Shown: positions 45,287 to 55,142, counted from the first letter of the stretch. The stretch: 64,000 nucleotides of DNA from Nitrospira_D sp019636945 (GCF_047338595.1 NZ_JBLFBO010000003.1:217691-281690), one strand, 5' to 3'. Made by a program: numbers and translations. The notes: a model not told the origin generated them from the sequence alone.

Positions 45287-46370
45287 TCCATACGGTCGAA
45301 CAGAACCGATCCCATGAATAGTGTGTTTCGATCAGCCGTCGTCCTTCCTGGCTGATTTCCTGTAAGCGCTCTTCTGGAGCAAATTGAAGAGCGAGTAAGA
45401 TGTTCACGTTGTGCTCGATATCAGTCGAGCTCAATGTGGTGATGGCAGGAACATTGTGGTAGCCCGATCCAGGTGTGCAAGCAACCGGGAACCCCCAGGC
45501 CATTGCCTCAAGAATGGTGGTGGGGTTTGCATCAGAAATGGAGGTGTTAATAAAAAAATCAAACTGATTGGCGAGTGACACCATAAACGACGGTGTGAGA
45601 GAGGCATAAGTAGCAATTCGTTTCATGCCTGAAAGTTCTCGTCCACCGCCGATCCATCCATTGGGAAATCCTGATACCTTGGCCATAGTCTTTTCTAGGA
45701 TGTCACACCCCTTTTCAGGCCTATCACTGCTGCTTCCAATGTAAAAATACCCACGCCGTCCAGGTGGGTTAAAGTGTTTCTTGAGGTATGGATACTCAGC
45801 CCCATCAATAGCCATATCGAGGCTTGTGATTTTGTGTTTCCACGGCGCAAAACAGGATTGACTCAATGTCTCCTTCCAGTAGGGACCCATAATGCCGAAG
45901 ACCTGGTCCGCTTGGTCGAGCAGAGGGAGCGAAAACTTGTTGATATCAGGCATGGCATGATGAATGGGAAAAATGAGTGCCTTGTGCTTGCAGGGCGCAG
46001 TGGAAGAAAAGGCCCGCTGGATAATGGTGTCTGGATTTGGGTGTGGGTGACCCAAGATAATATCATCGGTCTTCCAGTCGATGTGACCGGTTTCTTCTAA
46101 ACTATAAAACCGAATAGGGTGACGTTGCTGTAGGTAGGACAGTAACCGCATGGTGATAGAACCAGGTGCTGGTAGTGGCGTAGGAGTTTCAGGAAACCAT
46201 CCATACCTATACCAGTGAGGGAACGTCGTTGAACCATTTCCCAAGTTTGAATAGCGAGACAAGAGCTGTGCGAACATTCCGGTTTTGAGAAGAGGCAGGG
46301 CGTAGGCAAAATGAATCACAGTGCACCCGACAGTAGCGCTCTGTCTATGCGAGACATCATTCTGATCCAT
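45261..46370 (-). CDS. GT4-like glycosyltransferase
   Basis: From the ATG at 46370 the product has 369 residues. The C-terminal half is GT-B-like: GYFYIGSSSDRPEKGCDILE, then DANPTTILEAMAWGFPV as donor motif. The N-terminal half is divergent, so acceptor specificity is obscure. The frame is open further upstream to 46538 but that part overlaps the methyltransferase gene by almost 200 bases and is rejected. Translation probably restarts within the last codons of the upstream gene. Confidence 0.78.
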   Translation of the reverse strand: MDQNDVSHRQSATVGCTVIHFAYALPLLKTGMFAQLLSRYSNLGNGSTTFPHWYRYGWFPETPTPLPAPGSITMRLLSYLQQRHPIRFYSLEETGHIDWKTDDIILGHPHPNPDTIIQRAFSSTAPCKHKALIFPIHHAMPDINKFSLPLLDQADQVFGIMGPYWKETLSQSCFAPWKHKITSLDMAIDGAEYPYLKKHFNPPGRRGYFYIGSSSDRPEKGCDILEKTMAKVSGFPNGWIGGGRELSGMKRIATYASLTPSFMVSLANQFDFFINTSISDANPTTILEAMAWGFPVACTPGSGYHNVPAITTLSSTDIEHNVNILLALQFAPEERLQEISQEGRRLIETHYSWDRFCSTVWNGLKPYTC

Positions 46371-47055
46371 GCATGGAATGTAATGGTTCCGCGCGACTTG
46401 GTATATCTGTGACCACCACGTGCCGTACGACCGCAAAACCGACCGATTCCGGTGCTGTAATGGTCTGCTGTATGCGCCATTGACTGGATCGCTCCAAGGC
46501 GGGTCGGAGCAGAGCCATTTTCTCGTTGTCCCAATCATGCATTAGTACCACACCGCCGTTATGTAAGAACGGTGCAAACATCTCGAACTCTCCATAGGCT
46601 TCTTGAGGATCTGCCGAACCATCCAAGAAGACCGTATCGACGCACCCCAATTGGCGAAGGAGATGAGGATAGACCTCCATAGCTTTGCCCGAATGAAATT
46701 CCACGTGCTTCAGCAAGTGCGGGAGGTATGTTCGATAGTTCTGTCGGACAATGGCATGAATCTGGGGATCAGCCTCAATGGTATGGAGGACGCCGAAACC
46801 GTTGTCATAGAGCGCCTGGCTGATAAAGTAGGTACTGCCTCCGCCTTGCCAAGTCCCTACCTCGAACACCGTCTTTGGTTTCACCTGGCGGATCGTCTTG
46901 TACAGCAGCTTTCGATCTGCCACCCATAATTGCCCTGGAATCTGTAGGCATCCTTCAAAAAACCAGCGGAGACGGTATGGGATGATCCAACGTATGGTTC
47001 TCCACAGACGTTGGTTCTGTGGTGACAAGGCATGATAGGAATGGGCAAAGTTCAT
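46357..47055 (-). CDS. Class I methyltransferase (CmcI/Methyltransf_24 type)
   Basis: The 232-residue protein has a SAM motif of the class I fold (TVFEVGTWQGGGS) and FLDGSADPQEAY with an acidic ligand; this pattern matches the Methyltransf_24/CmcI group. The ATG at 47055 overlaps the wzt stop as ATGA, and a GGTGGA lies before it, so the extended frame to 47088 is not used. Its product probably acts on the glycan before export, as it is adjacent to the exporter genes. Confidence 0.8.
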   Translation of the reverse strand: MNFAHSYHALSPQNQRLWRTIRWIIPYRLRWFFEGCLQIPGQLWVADRKLLYKTIRQVKPKTVFEVGTWQGGGSTYFISQALYDNGFGVLHTIEADPQIHAIVRQNYRTYLPHLLKHVEFHSGKAMEVYPHLLRQLGCVDTVFLDGSADPQEAYGEFEMFAPFLHNGGVVLMHDWDNEKMALLRPALERSSQWRIQQTITAPESVGFAVVRHVVVTDIPSRAEPLHSMHGSE

Positions 47056-48338
47056 GTGTCCACCGTCGATAGGCTTGTGGCACTCCACTTGATGGTCGGC
47101 GCGATGATACCCCGGCGACCTTGAGCCAGCTTATGTTCGACGCTCCCCGTATCGACCACTTCGAAACTAATTGCATGGGGAGCCTCATCGAGCACGCGGA
47201 TCCCTGGGACACTCGCTCCCAGACTGATCCAATACCGTCCTGCACGGAACCATGCAGAATCCAATTTGCAGGAAACACGGTAGAGACCGGGCAGCCGTGG
47301 AACAGATTTGGACTCGGGACAGGAGTCAAGATCCGTCGTGCAAAGGACACAGACCCCCTCCCCGTTCCATAATTCCAGGCTGACTTGTCCCCCTCGAATC
47401 TTGCGATGGACCATGTAATCCACCTCGACCATGCAGCCTTGCACGGCGTCGATGGAACCGGTCACGCGGCCACGGCTATCACGGATTCGAATGGCTTGAA
47501 GCGAAAGCTCCTGCCTTGGCTGGACCTTGTGTGGTGCATGGAGTTGCGTTTCTCCCAGTATAGGAGTGTTCCCACTCAAGTAGTGATCGACTACGTCCTG
47601 TGCGGTACCATAGGCCTGAACTTCGCCGCCATCCAGGAGCATCGCGGTGCTGCATAAATTTAGAATGGATGCAATGTTATGGCTGACCAAGAGCACCGTT
47701 CGTCCCTCACGAGATACATCATCCATCTTGGAGAGGCATTTCTTTTGAAATGCCGCGTCGCCGACTGCCAGCACCTCATCAACAAGAAGAATATCGGCTT
47801 TAAGATGGGCTGCGACGGCAAACGCAAGCCGCATATGCATGCCGCTCGAGTATCGTTTGACCGGCGTATTCAGAAACTTTTCAACTTCTGCGAATGTCAC
47901 AATGGAGTCGAATTGCTTATCGATCTCGCGTTTCGTCATTCCAAGGACAGCACCATTCATATAGATATTGTCTCGTCCGGTCAGGTCAGGGTGAAAACCT
48001 GTCCCGACTTCGAGTAATGAGCCAACGCGCCCGACCAGTTCTGCCCAGCCAGTCGTCGGAGGAGTGATGTGCGAAAGGATCTTCAGGAGAGTACTTTTCC
48101 CCGAACCGTTCCGCCCAATGATTCCAAGCACCTCTCCTTGCCGAACATCGAACGACACACCTTTTAATGCCCAAATCAGCTCGCTATTGGCATTGCACGT
48201 CCGTGTCGCTTCTGCCTCTCGATGAGACAACAATGAGTCTCGCATCTGAGCGTGCAATGTCCGACACCAGCTCTGTCCATCGCCAAGTGTGTACTGCTTC
48301 CCGAGATTGTTTGCTCGAATGACAACGTTACTCATCAT
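47052..48338 (-). CDS. wzt: Polysaccharide ABC exporter ATPase with glycan-binding tail
   Basis: The 428-residue subunit has a full ATPase domain: Walker A IIGRNGSGKSTLL, signature YSSGMHMRLAFA and Walker B DILLVDEVLAVGD. After residue 270 follows a beta-rich Wzt C-terminal domain, which in ABC-dependent O-antigen systems recognises the modified non-reducing end of the chain, often a methyl or phosphomethyl cap. The ATG-ATG lies directly after the wzm stop. The tail implies a capped glycan, which fits the many methyltransferases. Confidence 0.92.
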   Translation of the reverse strand: MMSNVVIRANNLGKQYTLGDGQSWCRTLHAQMRDSLLSHREAEATRTCNANSELIWALKGVSFDVRQGEVLGIIGRNGSGKSTLLKILSHITPPTTGWAELVGRVGSLLEVGTGFHPDLTGRDNIYMNGAVLGMTKREIDKQFDSIVTFAEVEKFLNTPVKRYSSGMHMRLAFAVAAHLKADILLVDEVLAVGDAAFQKKCLSKMDDVSREGRTVLLVSHNIASILNLCSTAMLLDGGEVQAYGTAQDVVDHYLSGNTPILGETQLHAPHKVQPRQELSLQAIRIRDSRGRVTGSIDAVQGCMVEVDYMVHRKIRGGQVSLELWNGEGVCVLCTTDLDSCPESKSVPRLPGLYRVSCKLDSAWFRAGRYWISLGASVPGIRVLDEAPHAISFEVVDTGSVEHKLAQGRRGIIAPTIKWSATSLSTVDT

Positions 48339-49214
48339 CTAGGCCACATCGGCAAATGTTTGCTCTGTTCGTCGGAAGAAGTAGAGGCCGGATATCAAGA
48401 GTGTCGATGAAATCAGGAGAGACAGGATGAACATCAACGCGATATCCACTCCATTTCCAAACAAGGCCCATCGGAATCCTTCCACGACGCTCGCCATGGG
48501 GTTGATGCCGTACCACGCGCGCCACGATTCCGGGATCAGCGAGCTTGGATACGCCACCGGTGTTACGAAGAACCAAAGCTGCGTGACAAAGGGAATGGCA
48601 TGCCCAACGTCTCGATGCCGGATGTTCAGCGCAGACGCCCATAACCCGACTCCCAGTGCGCTGGTGATACCCAGCATCATAAATGCTGGTAGCGCCAGTA
48701 TTTGAGGGATGATGGGTATGTGGTAATACAGCAGCATGACGAACAACACGAGTAGCGCAATCCCGAAATCTATGAGCCCAATACCCATTGACGAGATGGG
48801 AATGATGAGTCGTGGAAAATACACTTTGGTGATCAAGTGTTGATTGGCTACGAGACTATGACTCGTCGCTGACAGTGTATGGGCAAACAATTGCCATGGT
48901 AGCAGGGCAGCAAACACGAAAATAGGATAGGGTAATCCGTCAGAAGGAATTCGCCCCAGCCATCCAAAAAATACACTGAATACGATCATCATAGAGCAGG
49001 GCTTAATAACTGCCCAGAGGATCCCTAGAATTGTCTGATGGTATCGAACTTTGAGATCTCGCCAGGCCAGAAAGTAGAGAAGTTCTCGATAGATCCAAAT
49101 CTCCCTAATTCCAAGCGATGGAAGTGTCTCGAGCGGTACAATGCGTAGGGCGTCCGCGCTGATTGAATCGGGGCCATGACGATCCTTCATGACAGCACGA
49201 GAGACGCTTGCCAT
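48339..49214 (-). CDS. wzm: Polysaccharide ABC exporter permease
   Basis: This 291-residue ABC-2-type membrane protein has about six hydrophobic segments and the typical front YFLAWRDLKVRYHQTILGILW, in line with Wzm/TagG/KpsM. With the ATPase downstream it forms an exporter that flips the lipid-linked polysaccharide across the inner membrane. Its stop codon abuts the wzt start. An in-frame ATG at 49190 could be used instead of 49214. Confidence 0.93.
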   Translation of the reverse strand: MASVSRAVMKDRHGPDSISADALRIVPLETLPSLGIREIWIYRELLYFLAWRDLKVRYHQTILGILWAVIKPCSMMIVFSVFFGWLGRIPSDGLPYPIFVFAALLPWQLFAHTLSATSHSLVANQHLITKVYFPRLIIPISSMGIGLIDFGIALLVLFVMLLYYHIPIIPQILALPAFMMLGITSALGVGLWASALNIRHRDVGHAIPFVTQLWFFVTPVAYPSSLIPESWRAWYGINPMASVVEGFRWALFGNGVDIALMFILSLLISSTLLISGLYFFRRTEQTFADVA

Positions 49215-49229
49215 GTCATGTACTGGGTC

Positions 49230-50375
49230 TCATGAGTGAATATGGGCAAACAACCGGTCAAATCGATGTTGCCACGTATGATGTTCAAGAACTCGCCGTT
49301 GTCCTGCGCGGCGGATGCGATCTGTCACAGCAGGATGTTGTGTGTAGTAACGTGCTTTCTCAATCAACTCCGCAGGCTCAGTCCAGGTCACGATTTCGTC
49401 TCCGATCCGGAAATACTCATGATGATCAGGTGCTTCTTGTACAAGGTAGAATCCTCCGGCCATCGGCACCTCAAAATCGCGAAGCCGACATTGCAAATTT
49501 TTGGAATCCCGTACCTCCGTTCCACTATGCCACCCCGTGTCTGAAAAACCCAGATTTACCTGACTTTCTGCGAAGATACCGGGGAGTGTGTTCTCCTCGC
49601 AGGGTCCTCTTAAGTCAGCCCCGCTCAAGAGTTCAAAAGAATATTGCCGTGAATACTTGCGTTCTAGTGGTCCCAGTAGGCTTTTGACACCGTCTGCCTT
49701 CCAGCGTGGAACGGCGTAGTAACGAAGATCGTGGCACACCTTATAGGCATCCCATGAAAACGTGTAAGGGCTTGGTGCTGCCGCTGTCCAACCTCTCCCA
49801 TAGACAACCGGAGTGATGCCCTGACTGATACAGTCAGCCAACAACGCGCGGCGATAGGGGTTAAAACTTCCGACAAATGACACGGAGTGCTGGTAGGTCG
49901 ATGTCTGATGCCGATCACGGAAATAGTATTGCGGATTGGCCGCCATCGGCATCCAGTGAATCTGCTGGACATAGGGTCTGAGATGGTCTGCGTTCGTCAT
50001 TTGCGCCACGGCCAACACATCGAAATAGGGAGCGGTGCGAATGACGCGATACCACTGAAAGGCCATATCTACATGGTAGTTCACCATGGGGACGGCGAGT
50101 TGCTGCAATTGCTGCGCGGTGTCGACGAGAAGAAAATCGTCGTAGACGACACAAAATATGAGATCGAGGCGGCCTGTTGTTTGAAGCTTGCGGGCAGTTG
50201 AAAGTAGGTCATGGTTTAGCTGCTCTCGTATGCGGCGCCAACCGGCGGAGCCCAGCTGCCCCATCCCACCGGGGTAGTTGAAAATCTGAAGGCTGTCACA
50301 ATAGTGCCGGCGTAATGGATCGAGGAGATTGATCTCCATCCACCGATCTGGGGGGAGCACAGCCAGGACGTGCAT
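49230..50375 (-). CDS. CgeB-like glycosyltransferase
   Basis: A 381-residue paralogue of the product of 37051-38232: it shares FEVPMAGGFYLVQE, the following EYFRIGDEIVTW region and a closing WQHRFDRLF. The N-terminal half is divergent. As the first glycosyltransferase of the run after the two transporters, it may act early in chain assembly, but this is only position-based. Confidence 0.8.
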   Translation of the reverse strand: MHVLAVLPPDRWMEINLLDPLRRHYCDSLQIFNYPGGMGQLGSAGWRRIREQLNHDLLSTARKLQTTGRLDLIFCVVYDDFLLVDTAQQLQQLAVPMVNYHVDMAFQWYRVIRTAPYFDVLAVAQMTNADHLRPYVQQIHWMPMAANPQYYFRDRHQTSTYQHSVSFVGSFNPYRRALLADCISQGITPVVYGRGWTAAAPSPYTFSWDAYKVCHDLRYYAVPRWKADGVKSLLGPLERKYSRQYSFELLSGADLRGPCEENTLPGIFAESQVNLGFSDTGWHSGTEVRDSKNLQCRLRDFEVPMAGGFYLVQEAPDHHEYFRIGDEIVTWTEPAELIEKARYYTQHPAVTDRIRRAGQRRVLEHHTWQHRFDRLFAHIHS

Positions 50376-50405
50376 AGAGCATGTACGCGCGAGGGTTCGA
50401 TACCG

Positions 50406-51170
50406 CTAAAAGTCTCGCCGTTGAAAGATCAGGCAGGCTCCGACGAGGAGCAGGCCTGTGTAGAGCAGTCCGTAGGTGGTCGCGATCAGTTGGAATCCCA
50501 GATCAACTGAGATCCCTGCAGCGGACTGACCCTTGATATTTAACGTTTCAAGGTTGGGAAAGGCATAATACAAGGTCGTTGTGAGCGACTTGATCACACC
50601 GGAGGCATTCTTTTCCGCGATCGTCTTTAGATCGCTGGTGAGATGGCCGATCACATAGATGCCAAGTGTGAGCGTTGCGCTGAGGATCGACGAGCTAAAC
50701 GTGGAAAATAACAAGGCAAAGGCCATGACCAACAAGGCCTCAACCATCATCAACTCGACGGCCTGAAACAACGACGCATGGATCGGATGGCCGCTCAGCT
50801 TGACGGTGGCTAAGAACATGGCGAACATAATGCCGATGTTCACGAGGATGACCAGTGCCAACCCTAGATACTTTCCGAGCACGAACTGGGCTCTGGTGAT
50901 GGGTCGGGCAAGAAGGGTATAGATGGTTCGTCGCTCGATTTCCTTGGAGACCAGGCCGATCCCGACGAAAATGGCGATGATGACCGCCACCAAATTAATA
51001 GCGGCTAATCCCAGGTCGTTGACGATACGGGCCTGCTCCCCAATGGTCAATGTTCCCAACAGCACTGAGGACCCGATAAGAAGGACGGCAAACAGTACAA
51101 GATTGTAGAGGATCTTGTCGCGAAGGGTCTCTCGAAATGTGTTCACGGCCACTGCATAGAGACGTTGCAT
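50406..51170 (-). CDS. ABC-2 type transporter permease
   Basis: The 254-residue protein starts MQRLYAVAVNTFRETLRDK and has six hydrophobic segments, as in NosY/NatB-type ABC-2 permeases. The ATG at 51170 directly follows the stop of the ATPase gene and has GAGGGATAGC before it; the longer frame from 51281 is not needed. It pairs with the ATPase at 51172. The substrate is unknown. It is separate from Wzm in sequence and may support the pilus or surface glycan instead of the main export. Confidence 0.87.
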   Translation of the reverse strand: MQRLYAVAVNTFRETLRDKILYNLVLFAVLLIGSSVLLGTLTIGEQARIVNDLGLAAINLVAVIIAIFVGIGLVSKEIERRTIYTLLARPITRAQFVLGKYLGLALVILVNIGIMFAMFLATVKLSGHPIHASLFQAVELMMVEALLVMAFALLFSTFSSSILSATLTLGIYVIGHLTSDLKTIAEKNASGVIKSLTTTLYYAFPNLETLNIKGQSAAGISVDLGFQLIATTYGLLYTGLLLVGACLIFQRRDF

Positions 51171-51171
51171 G

Positions 51172-52104
51172 CTATCCCTCGCCGTGACTCTTGAGGACGA
51201 AGAGTTCCTCGAGCGACCCCTTGTGCGGAATAATAGAGACCAATTTGGCACCGGCACCACGAAGTGCCTCAAGGATTTCATCGAGGCACTCGTGTCCTGG
51301 GAGCACCATCAGACAGCGCGCTCCACTTTGTAGTGTTCGAACAGCCAGCCGCCGGACCGGCTCGATCTGTGTCCCGATCACTCCATCGCAGACGACTTCG
51401 ATGGACTCGGCAAGTTGCCCGTCGACTAATTCTTCCACTGTCCCCAGTGCAAGCATCTTGCCCTTTGCCAGTATGCCCACGCGGTCGCAAATCATCTCGA
51501 CATCGGACAAGATGTGGGTACTGAAGAAGACCGTCTTCCCTTGTTCGCGAAGAGTCAAGATGAGATCTCGTACTTCCTTCCGTCCCATCGGATCGAGTCC
51601 TGACATCGGCTCATCGAGCACGACTAATTCAGGGTCCTGGATGAGGGCCTGAGCCAGACCAATTCGTTGCAGCATTCCTTTGGAGAATTTGCGTAATTGG
51701 CGATGCCGGGCCTCGTGAAGACCGACCTGCTCCAGCAAGCTGGGGATACGACCGTGAATCGCGTTCTGGGACATTCCTGCAAGTTTCCCGTAAAACGCAA
51801 GGAATTCTTCTGCCGTGAGATAATCGTAAAAGTATGGCGACTCAGGGAGGTATCCAAGCTTGCTATGGGTTGCCACGTCGCCGGCTGGTGCGCCTAATAC
51901 TTCAATCCTACCGCTCGTCGGCCTCAAGAGCCCGAGCAGAATTTTCATGGTGGTCGTCTTGCCGGCTCCGTTGTGCCCTAAGAATCCGAAGATCTCTCCT
52001 TTGCTGACGGAGAAGGACACATCCGACAGGACAGTCGAGGAGCGGTGCCATGGCCACCGTGGCTCGTAGACTTTTGTGACCTGTTCAACGGCGATGGCAT
52101 CCAT
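51172..52104 (-). CDS. ABC transporter ATPase (NatA/CcmA type)
   Basis: The 310-residue ATPase has Walker A GHNGAGKTTTMK, a signature in the form FSKGMLQRIGLAQAL and Walker B LVVLDEPMSGLD. The last 80 residues are an accessory domain usual in ABC-2 partners. It is translated from an ATG preceded by a gap of 35 bases after the repeat-protein gene. Its relation to the neighbouring permease is clear; its cargo is not. Confidence 0.92.
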   Translation of the reverse strand: MDAIAVEQVTKVYEPRWPWHRSSTVLSDVSFSVSKGEIFGFLGHNGAGKTTTMKILLGLLRPTSGRIEVLGAPAGDVATHSKLGYLPESPYFYDYLTAEEFLAFYGKLAGMSQNAIHGRIPSLLEQVGLHEARHRQLRKFSKGMLQRIGLAQALIQDPELVVLDEPMSGLDPMGRKEVRDLILTLREQGKTVFFSTHILSDVEMICDRVGILAKGKMLALGTVEELVDGQLAESIEVVCDGVIGTQIEPVRRLAVRTLQSGARCLMVLPGHECLDEILEALRGAGAKLVSIIPHKGSLEELFVLKSHGEG

Positions 52105-52139
52105 GCTTGATCCACTCTCCGAGCAAACTGGGTGAGAGT

Positions 52140-53036
52140 TTATTGATACTGTCCTCTTTTCCGAAGCGTCATTCGCATTCGTTCCTTGACTTCACTACTC
52201 CGCACCTCGCCCGTTTCAGCATTGTAGTGATAATGCCCGCCGAACGGCTCTTGTGGTAATTCCCGCAAGAGTCCTGCCTGGACCAACTGATCAAGTCGAG
52301 CCGGTCGTTGTGAATGTTGTGCTTGGAACCGTTCGATCGCATCCTCAAACTCTGCGAGATCCCGTTCGACGATGGCCTCGCGCAAGCGCTGCTCCAGTAA
52401 TCTTTTGACATTCTCATCCGAGGTGCCGTCATAGATCTTCGCCAGTAACTCAACGGCCTGTTGTGGTGACTTCGCAGAGACCAGTAATTTGGCCGCAAGC
52501 CGTGTGATAATCTCCGGCGCACCGGGAATTCGTGCTGCCAGGGTCATGGCTTCAGCCGCTTTCTGGTTATCACCCAATTCGAAATAAAGATTGAAGCCCA
52601 GGAGAAATGGCAGACGCCATTCCTGGGGATTATGTCGAATGCCCTTTTCAAGCAGCAGGTTACTTTCCTCAGGCATCACCACAATCGTACAGAGTGCGTG
52701 TGCGCCCGCCTCGTAGGCTCGCACAAACGTAGGGTCTAACGTCGTCACCACATCCAAGGCGCGATAGATCCATTGGCCTGTCTCTTGGGAGACATGCCTG
52801 TCACCCATGGCTTGAATGACTTGCAGCCAGAGAACATCCGCGGCGACTTCTCGATAGCCGAGCGCTGCCACCTTGAGAATCCGTCCATCAGGGAGATACG
52901 ACATGCGCTGAAGCTTTGGAATTCCTGCGCGTGTAGTGTCCAGAACGATTTGAGTCGTCACAATACCGGCGCACAAACCCATCCCGAGTAATGCCAAGAG
53001 GATCCACTGCTTTGTTAGACGTGCGACAGGGGGCAT
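52140..53036 (-). CDS. Membrane-anchored helical-repeat protein with pseudopilin-like tail
   Basis: From ATG 53036 the 298 residues start with one hydrophobic segment (about 10-30), continue as TPR-like helices, and end with LVQAGLLRELPQEPFGGHY and YNAETGEVRSS. That tail resembles the DPWG/calcium-loop ending of GspG-type pseudopilins. A start at GTG 53120 would overlap the ligase gene by 73 bases. It precedes the ABC-2 pair and is likely part of that transporter unit. Function is unknown; an envelope assembly factor is a reasonable guess. Confidence 0.7.
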   Translation of the reverse strand: MPPVARLTKQWILLALLGMGLCAGIVTTQIVLDTTRAGIPKLQRMSYLPDGRILKVAALGYREVAADVLWLQVIQAMGDRHVSQETGQWIYRALDVVTTLDPTFVRAYEAGAHALCTIVVMPEESNLLLEKGIRHNPQEWRLPFLLGFNLYFELGDNQKAAEAMTLAARIPGAPEIITRLAAKLLVSAKSPQQAVELLAKIYDGTSDENVKRLLEQRLREAIVERDLAEFEDAIERFQAQHSQRPARLDQLVQAGLLRELPQEPFGGHYHYNAETGEVRSSEVKERMRMTLRKRGQYQ

Positions 53037-53047
53037 GTGCAATGCTG

Positions 53048-54991
53048 CTAGGGCCTCGGTGGCTGTATCCCCAGGAATTGTTGTTCCATAGACGTCAATG
53101 TCCAGTCCTGAAACTTCCACCGAATTGTTTGGATAGCGGTCAGTTGCATACTTGCGACGTCTGTGTGTCCGCTCTCTCGTGCCAAATCCACCAGTGCCAC
53201 CCGAGCGGGTATGAAATTCGGCTCGTAAGTGATCGCTTGTTCAAGCAGTTGCTGAGCTGAGGTGCGATCTCCTTTCCCGCGATATAGTTTGCTTAATTCA
53301 AAATATCCGAAGGGCGAAAAAGGGTCCACACTTATCGATTTTTTGAATGCCTGTGTCGCTTGTGCGGTCAGTGAGATTTTATGAGCAGCCCAGGTCTGCT
53401 GCTCGAGTTGCAAGAGATAGATCGTCCCTAGCCGATAAGGTGGCCGACCATCGAGTGGGTTGAGGGCCATAGCGACCGCCATTTCACTGGCAGCCTGTTC
53501 AAGCCATTCAGGAGCACCGGTCTCCCTGAATCGCTGAATGCACAACCGTGCGAGTCCGTCCCGAACTGCTGTGGCACCAGGGTCAGCCATTGAGGCATAG
53601 CGATACCACTTAATAGCCGACATGTTGTCATGTTCGGCTTGTGCGCTGTTGCCTTGCTTGACGAGGAGCCATGCTGCGGTTGGTTGGATGGCGAGATATG
53701 CCATGGCGCCCAATGACACCATAATAAGTATCACCCGCGTAACATGGTATGGCGGGGTGAAACACCACGGTTCGGCTTGTGTGCCACGCACCTGTTTTCC
53801 TAAGGCCACAGCGAGACCTCCCTCTAAAATAAGGAGAAGCACCAGGGCCGGTTCGTGGAACACAGAGTCCACCGTGGCATGGACGATCGAGGCCAGGACT
53901 CCGGCGCAGAGCCCGACCAGTTGTCCTCTGGACTGTTGAGGAAGGTCCGTCTTCCATATCCGTTTAATTTCCGCCGTCCACACTGCGATACTCAACAGAA
54001 AGCACGCCAACCCAGCTATTCCCAATTCCACGGCCAGCTGAAGATATTCGTTGTGTGCCGTCTCGGCACGTTTTCCATAGTGGATAATGGCGTCATCTAT
54101 GGGGAAACGATATTGAAAAGAAGCGTACTTATACATGCCAAGCCCAATCCCCAGCGGATGGTCACGAAGACGTTTCGTCGCATCTTCCCAAATTTCTATC
54201 CTTGTATAGGCGTAGGGATCCTGCTTCCCTACCTCCAGCACTCGCTGTTTCAGGGGGTTAGGCAACAGGATTGTGCCGAGAATCAATATGAGAAGCAGGA
54301 ATAGGGTGGACTTTCCATATTTGAAGTATCCGATGGCTGTAATGGCGATGAGAAAAGCCGCTGCTCCTCCCCTCGATTGCGCCAGTATCACTGCGGTACC
54401 GGATATTGTTGCGCACAGGATCAAGAGTAGGTTGCCTGTCTTTCCGTACTCCGCGCCGAACCACAGGAGACTAATCGCCAGCACGGCAGATACCGTCTCA
54501 TACGTTGAGAAAAAGTTAGGGTTGAAAAACGTTCCCTTGGCCCTCGATTCTCCGCCATACAGGTATTGGATAATCCCAAGTCCTCCTTCAAACATCCCCA
54601 TGAGTAAGATGAGGAGGAGGAAGCCTTGCAACCGTTTCTCGCTGTCTGTCCCAAGCAGGATCATTAAGAAAAAGACGGCATAAAGCAGGAGGCTCAGAAA
54701 CCATTGAAGACTGACATTCGTATAGGGTGACCACAGGAGGGAAAGGCCAGACCATCCTAAAAATGCTGCAATCGGCCACCAGAGGTCCGTTCGAGGGATG
54801 ACTAATGTGGAGTGACAGAGCCCAGCCATAAGCCAGCTCCCCAAGGCGACCAAGAGGATGAGCCGGATGATCAGAACAGGGAGCTGTGTGGTTCCTCCCT
54901 CGATCAATGGGGAGAATACCGTCAAGCTTCCTATGACCAGGCAGGGTCCCGTCAGAGAAACCGGGATTCTCTCAGTGAGGAGCTTGTTCAT
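53048..54991 (-). CDS. O-antigen ligase-like (Wzy_C) protein with C-terminal repeats
   Basis: The 647-residue protein has about twelve hydrophobic segments in its first 440 residues and the large periplasmic loop with RAETAHNEYLQLAVELGI, whose His is the signature of WaaL/PglL/Wzy_C enzymes. These enzymes move lipid-linked glycan onto lipid A, proteins or another chain. The C-terminal 190 residues are TPR-like helices (SVDPFSPFGYFELSKLYRG). It is the first gene of the 33-gene run and the closest gene downstream of pilA. Confidence 0.87.
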   Translation of the reverse strand: MNKLLTERIPVSLTGPCLVIGSLTVFSPLIEGGTTQLPVLIIRLILLVALGSWLMAGLCHSTLVIPRTDLWWPIAAFLGWSGLSLLWSPYTNVSLQWFLSLLLYAVFFLMILLGTDSEKRLQGFLLLILLMGMFEGGLGIIQYLYGGESRAKGTFFNPNFFSTYETVSAVLAISLLWFGAEYGKTGNLLLILCATISGTAVILAQSRGGAAAFLIAITAIGYFKYGKSTLFLLLILILGTILLPNPLKQRVLEVGKQDPYAYTRIEIWEDATKRLRDHPLGIGLGMYKYASFQYRFPIDDAIIHYGKRAETAHNEYLQLAVELGIAGLACFLLSIAVWTAEIKRIWKTDLPQQSRGQLVGLCAGVLASIVHATVDSVFHEPALVLLLILEGGLAVALGKQVRGTQAEPWCFTPPYHVTRVILIMVSLGAMAYLAIQPTAAWLLVKQGNSAQAEHDNMSAIKWYRYASMADPGATAVRDGLARLCIQRFRETGAPEWLEQAASEMAVAMALNPLDGRPPYRLGTIYLLQLEQQTWAAHKISLTAQATQAFKKSISVDPFSPFGYFELSKLYRGKGDRTSAQQLLEQAITYEPNFIPARVALVDLARESGHTDVASMQLTAIQTIRWKFQDWTLTSMEQQFLGIQPPRP

Positions 54992-55142
54992 GCCACGAGC
55001 CAGGGGCCATGGTGAGACGCATTGTAAGGCATTTCACGAACGCATAGTAAAGCAACCTATTGCGTGCACATAGCAGCAAGTTTCGATTTCTGAAGTCTGG
55101 AAGAGGGCAGCCGTAGAAGATCCTCATGACCCTTAGAAATAG

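Noticed and set aside
48328..48642. Minus-strand frame of 104 codons overlapping wzm
   Set aside because: Out-of-frame shadow of the permease gene.
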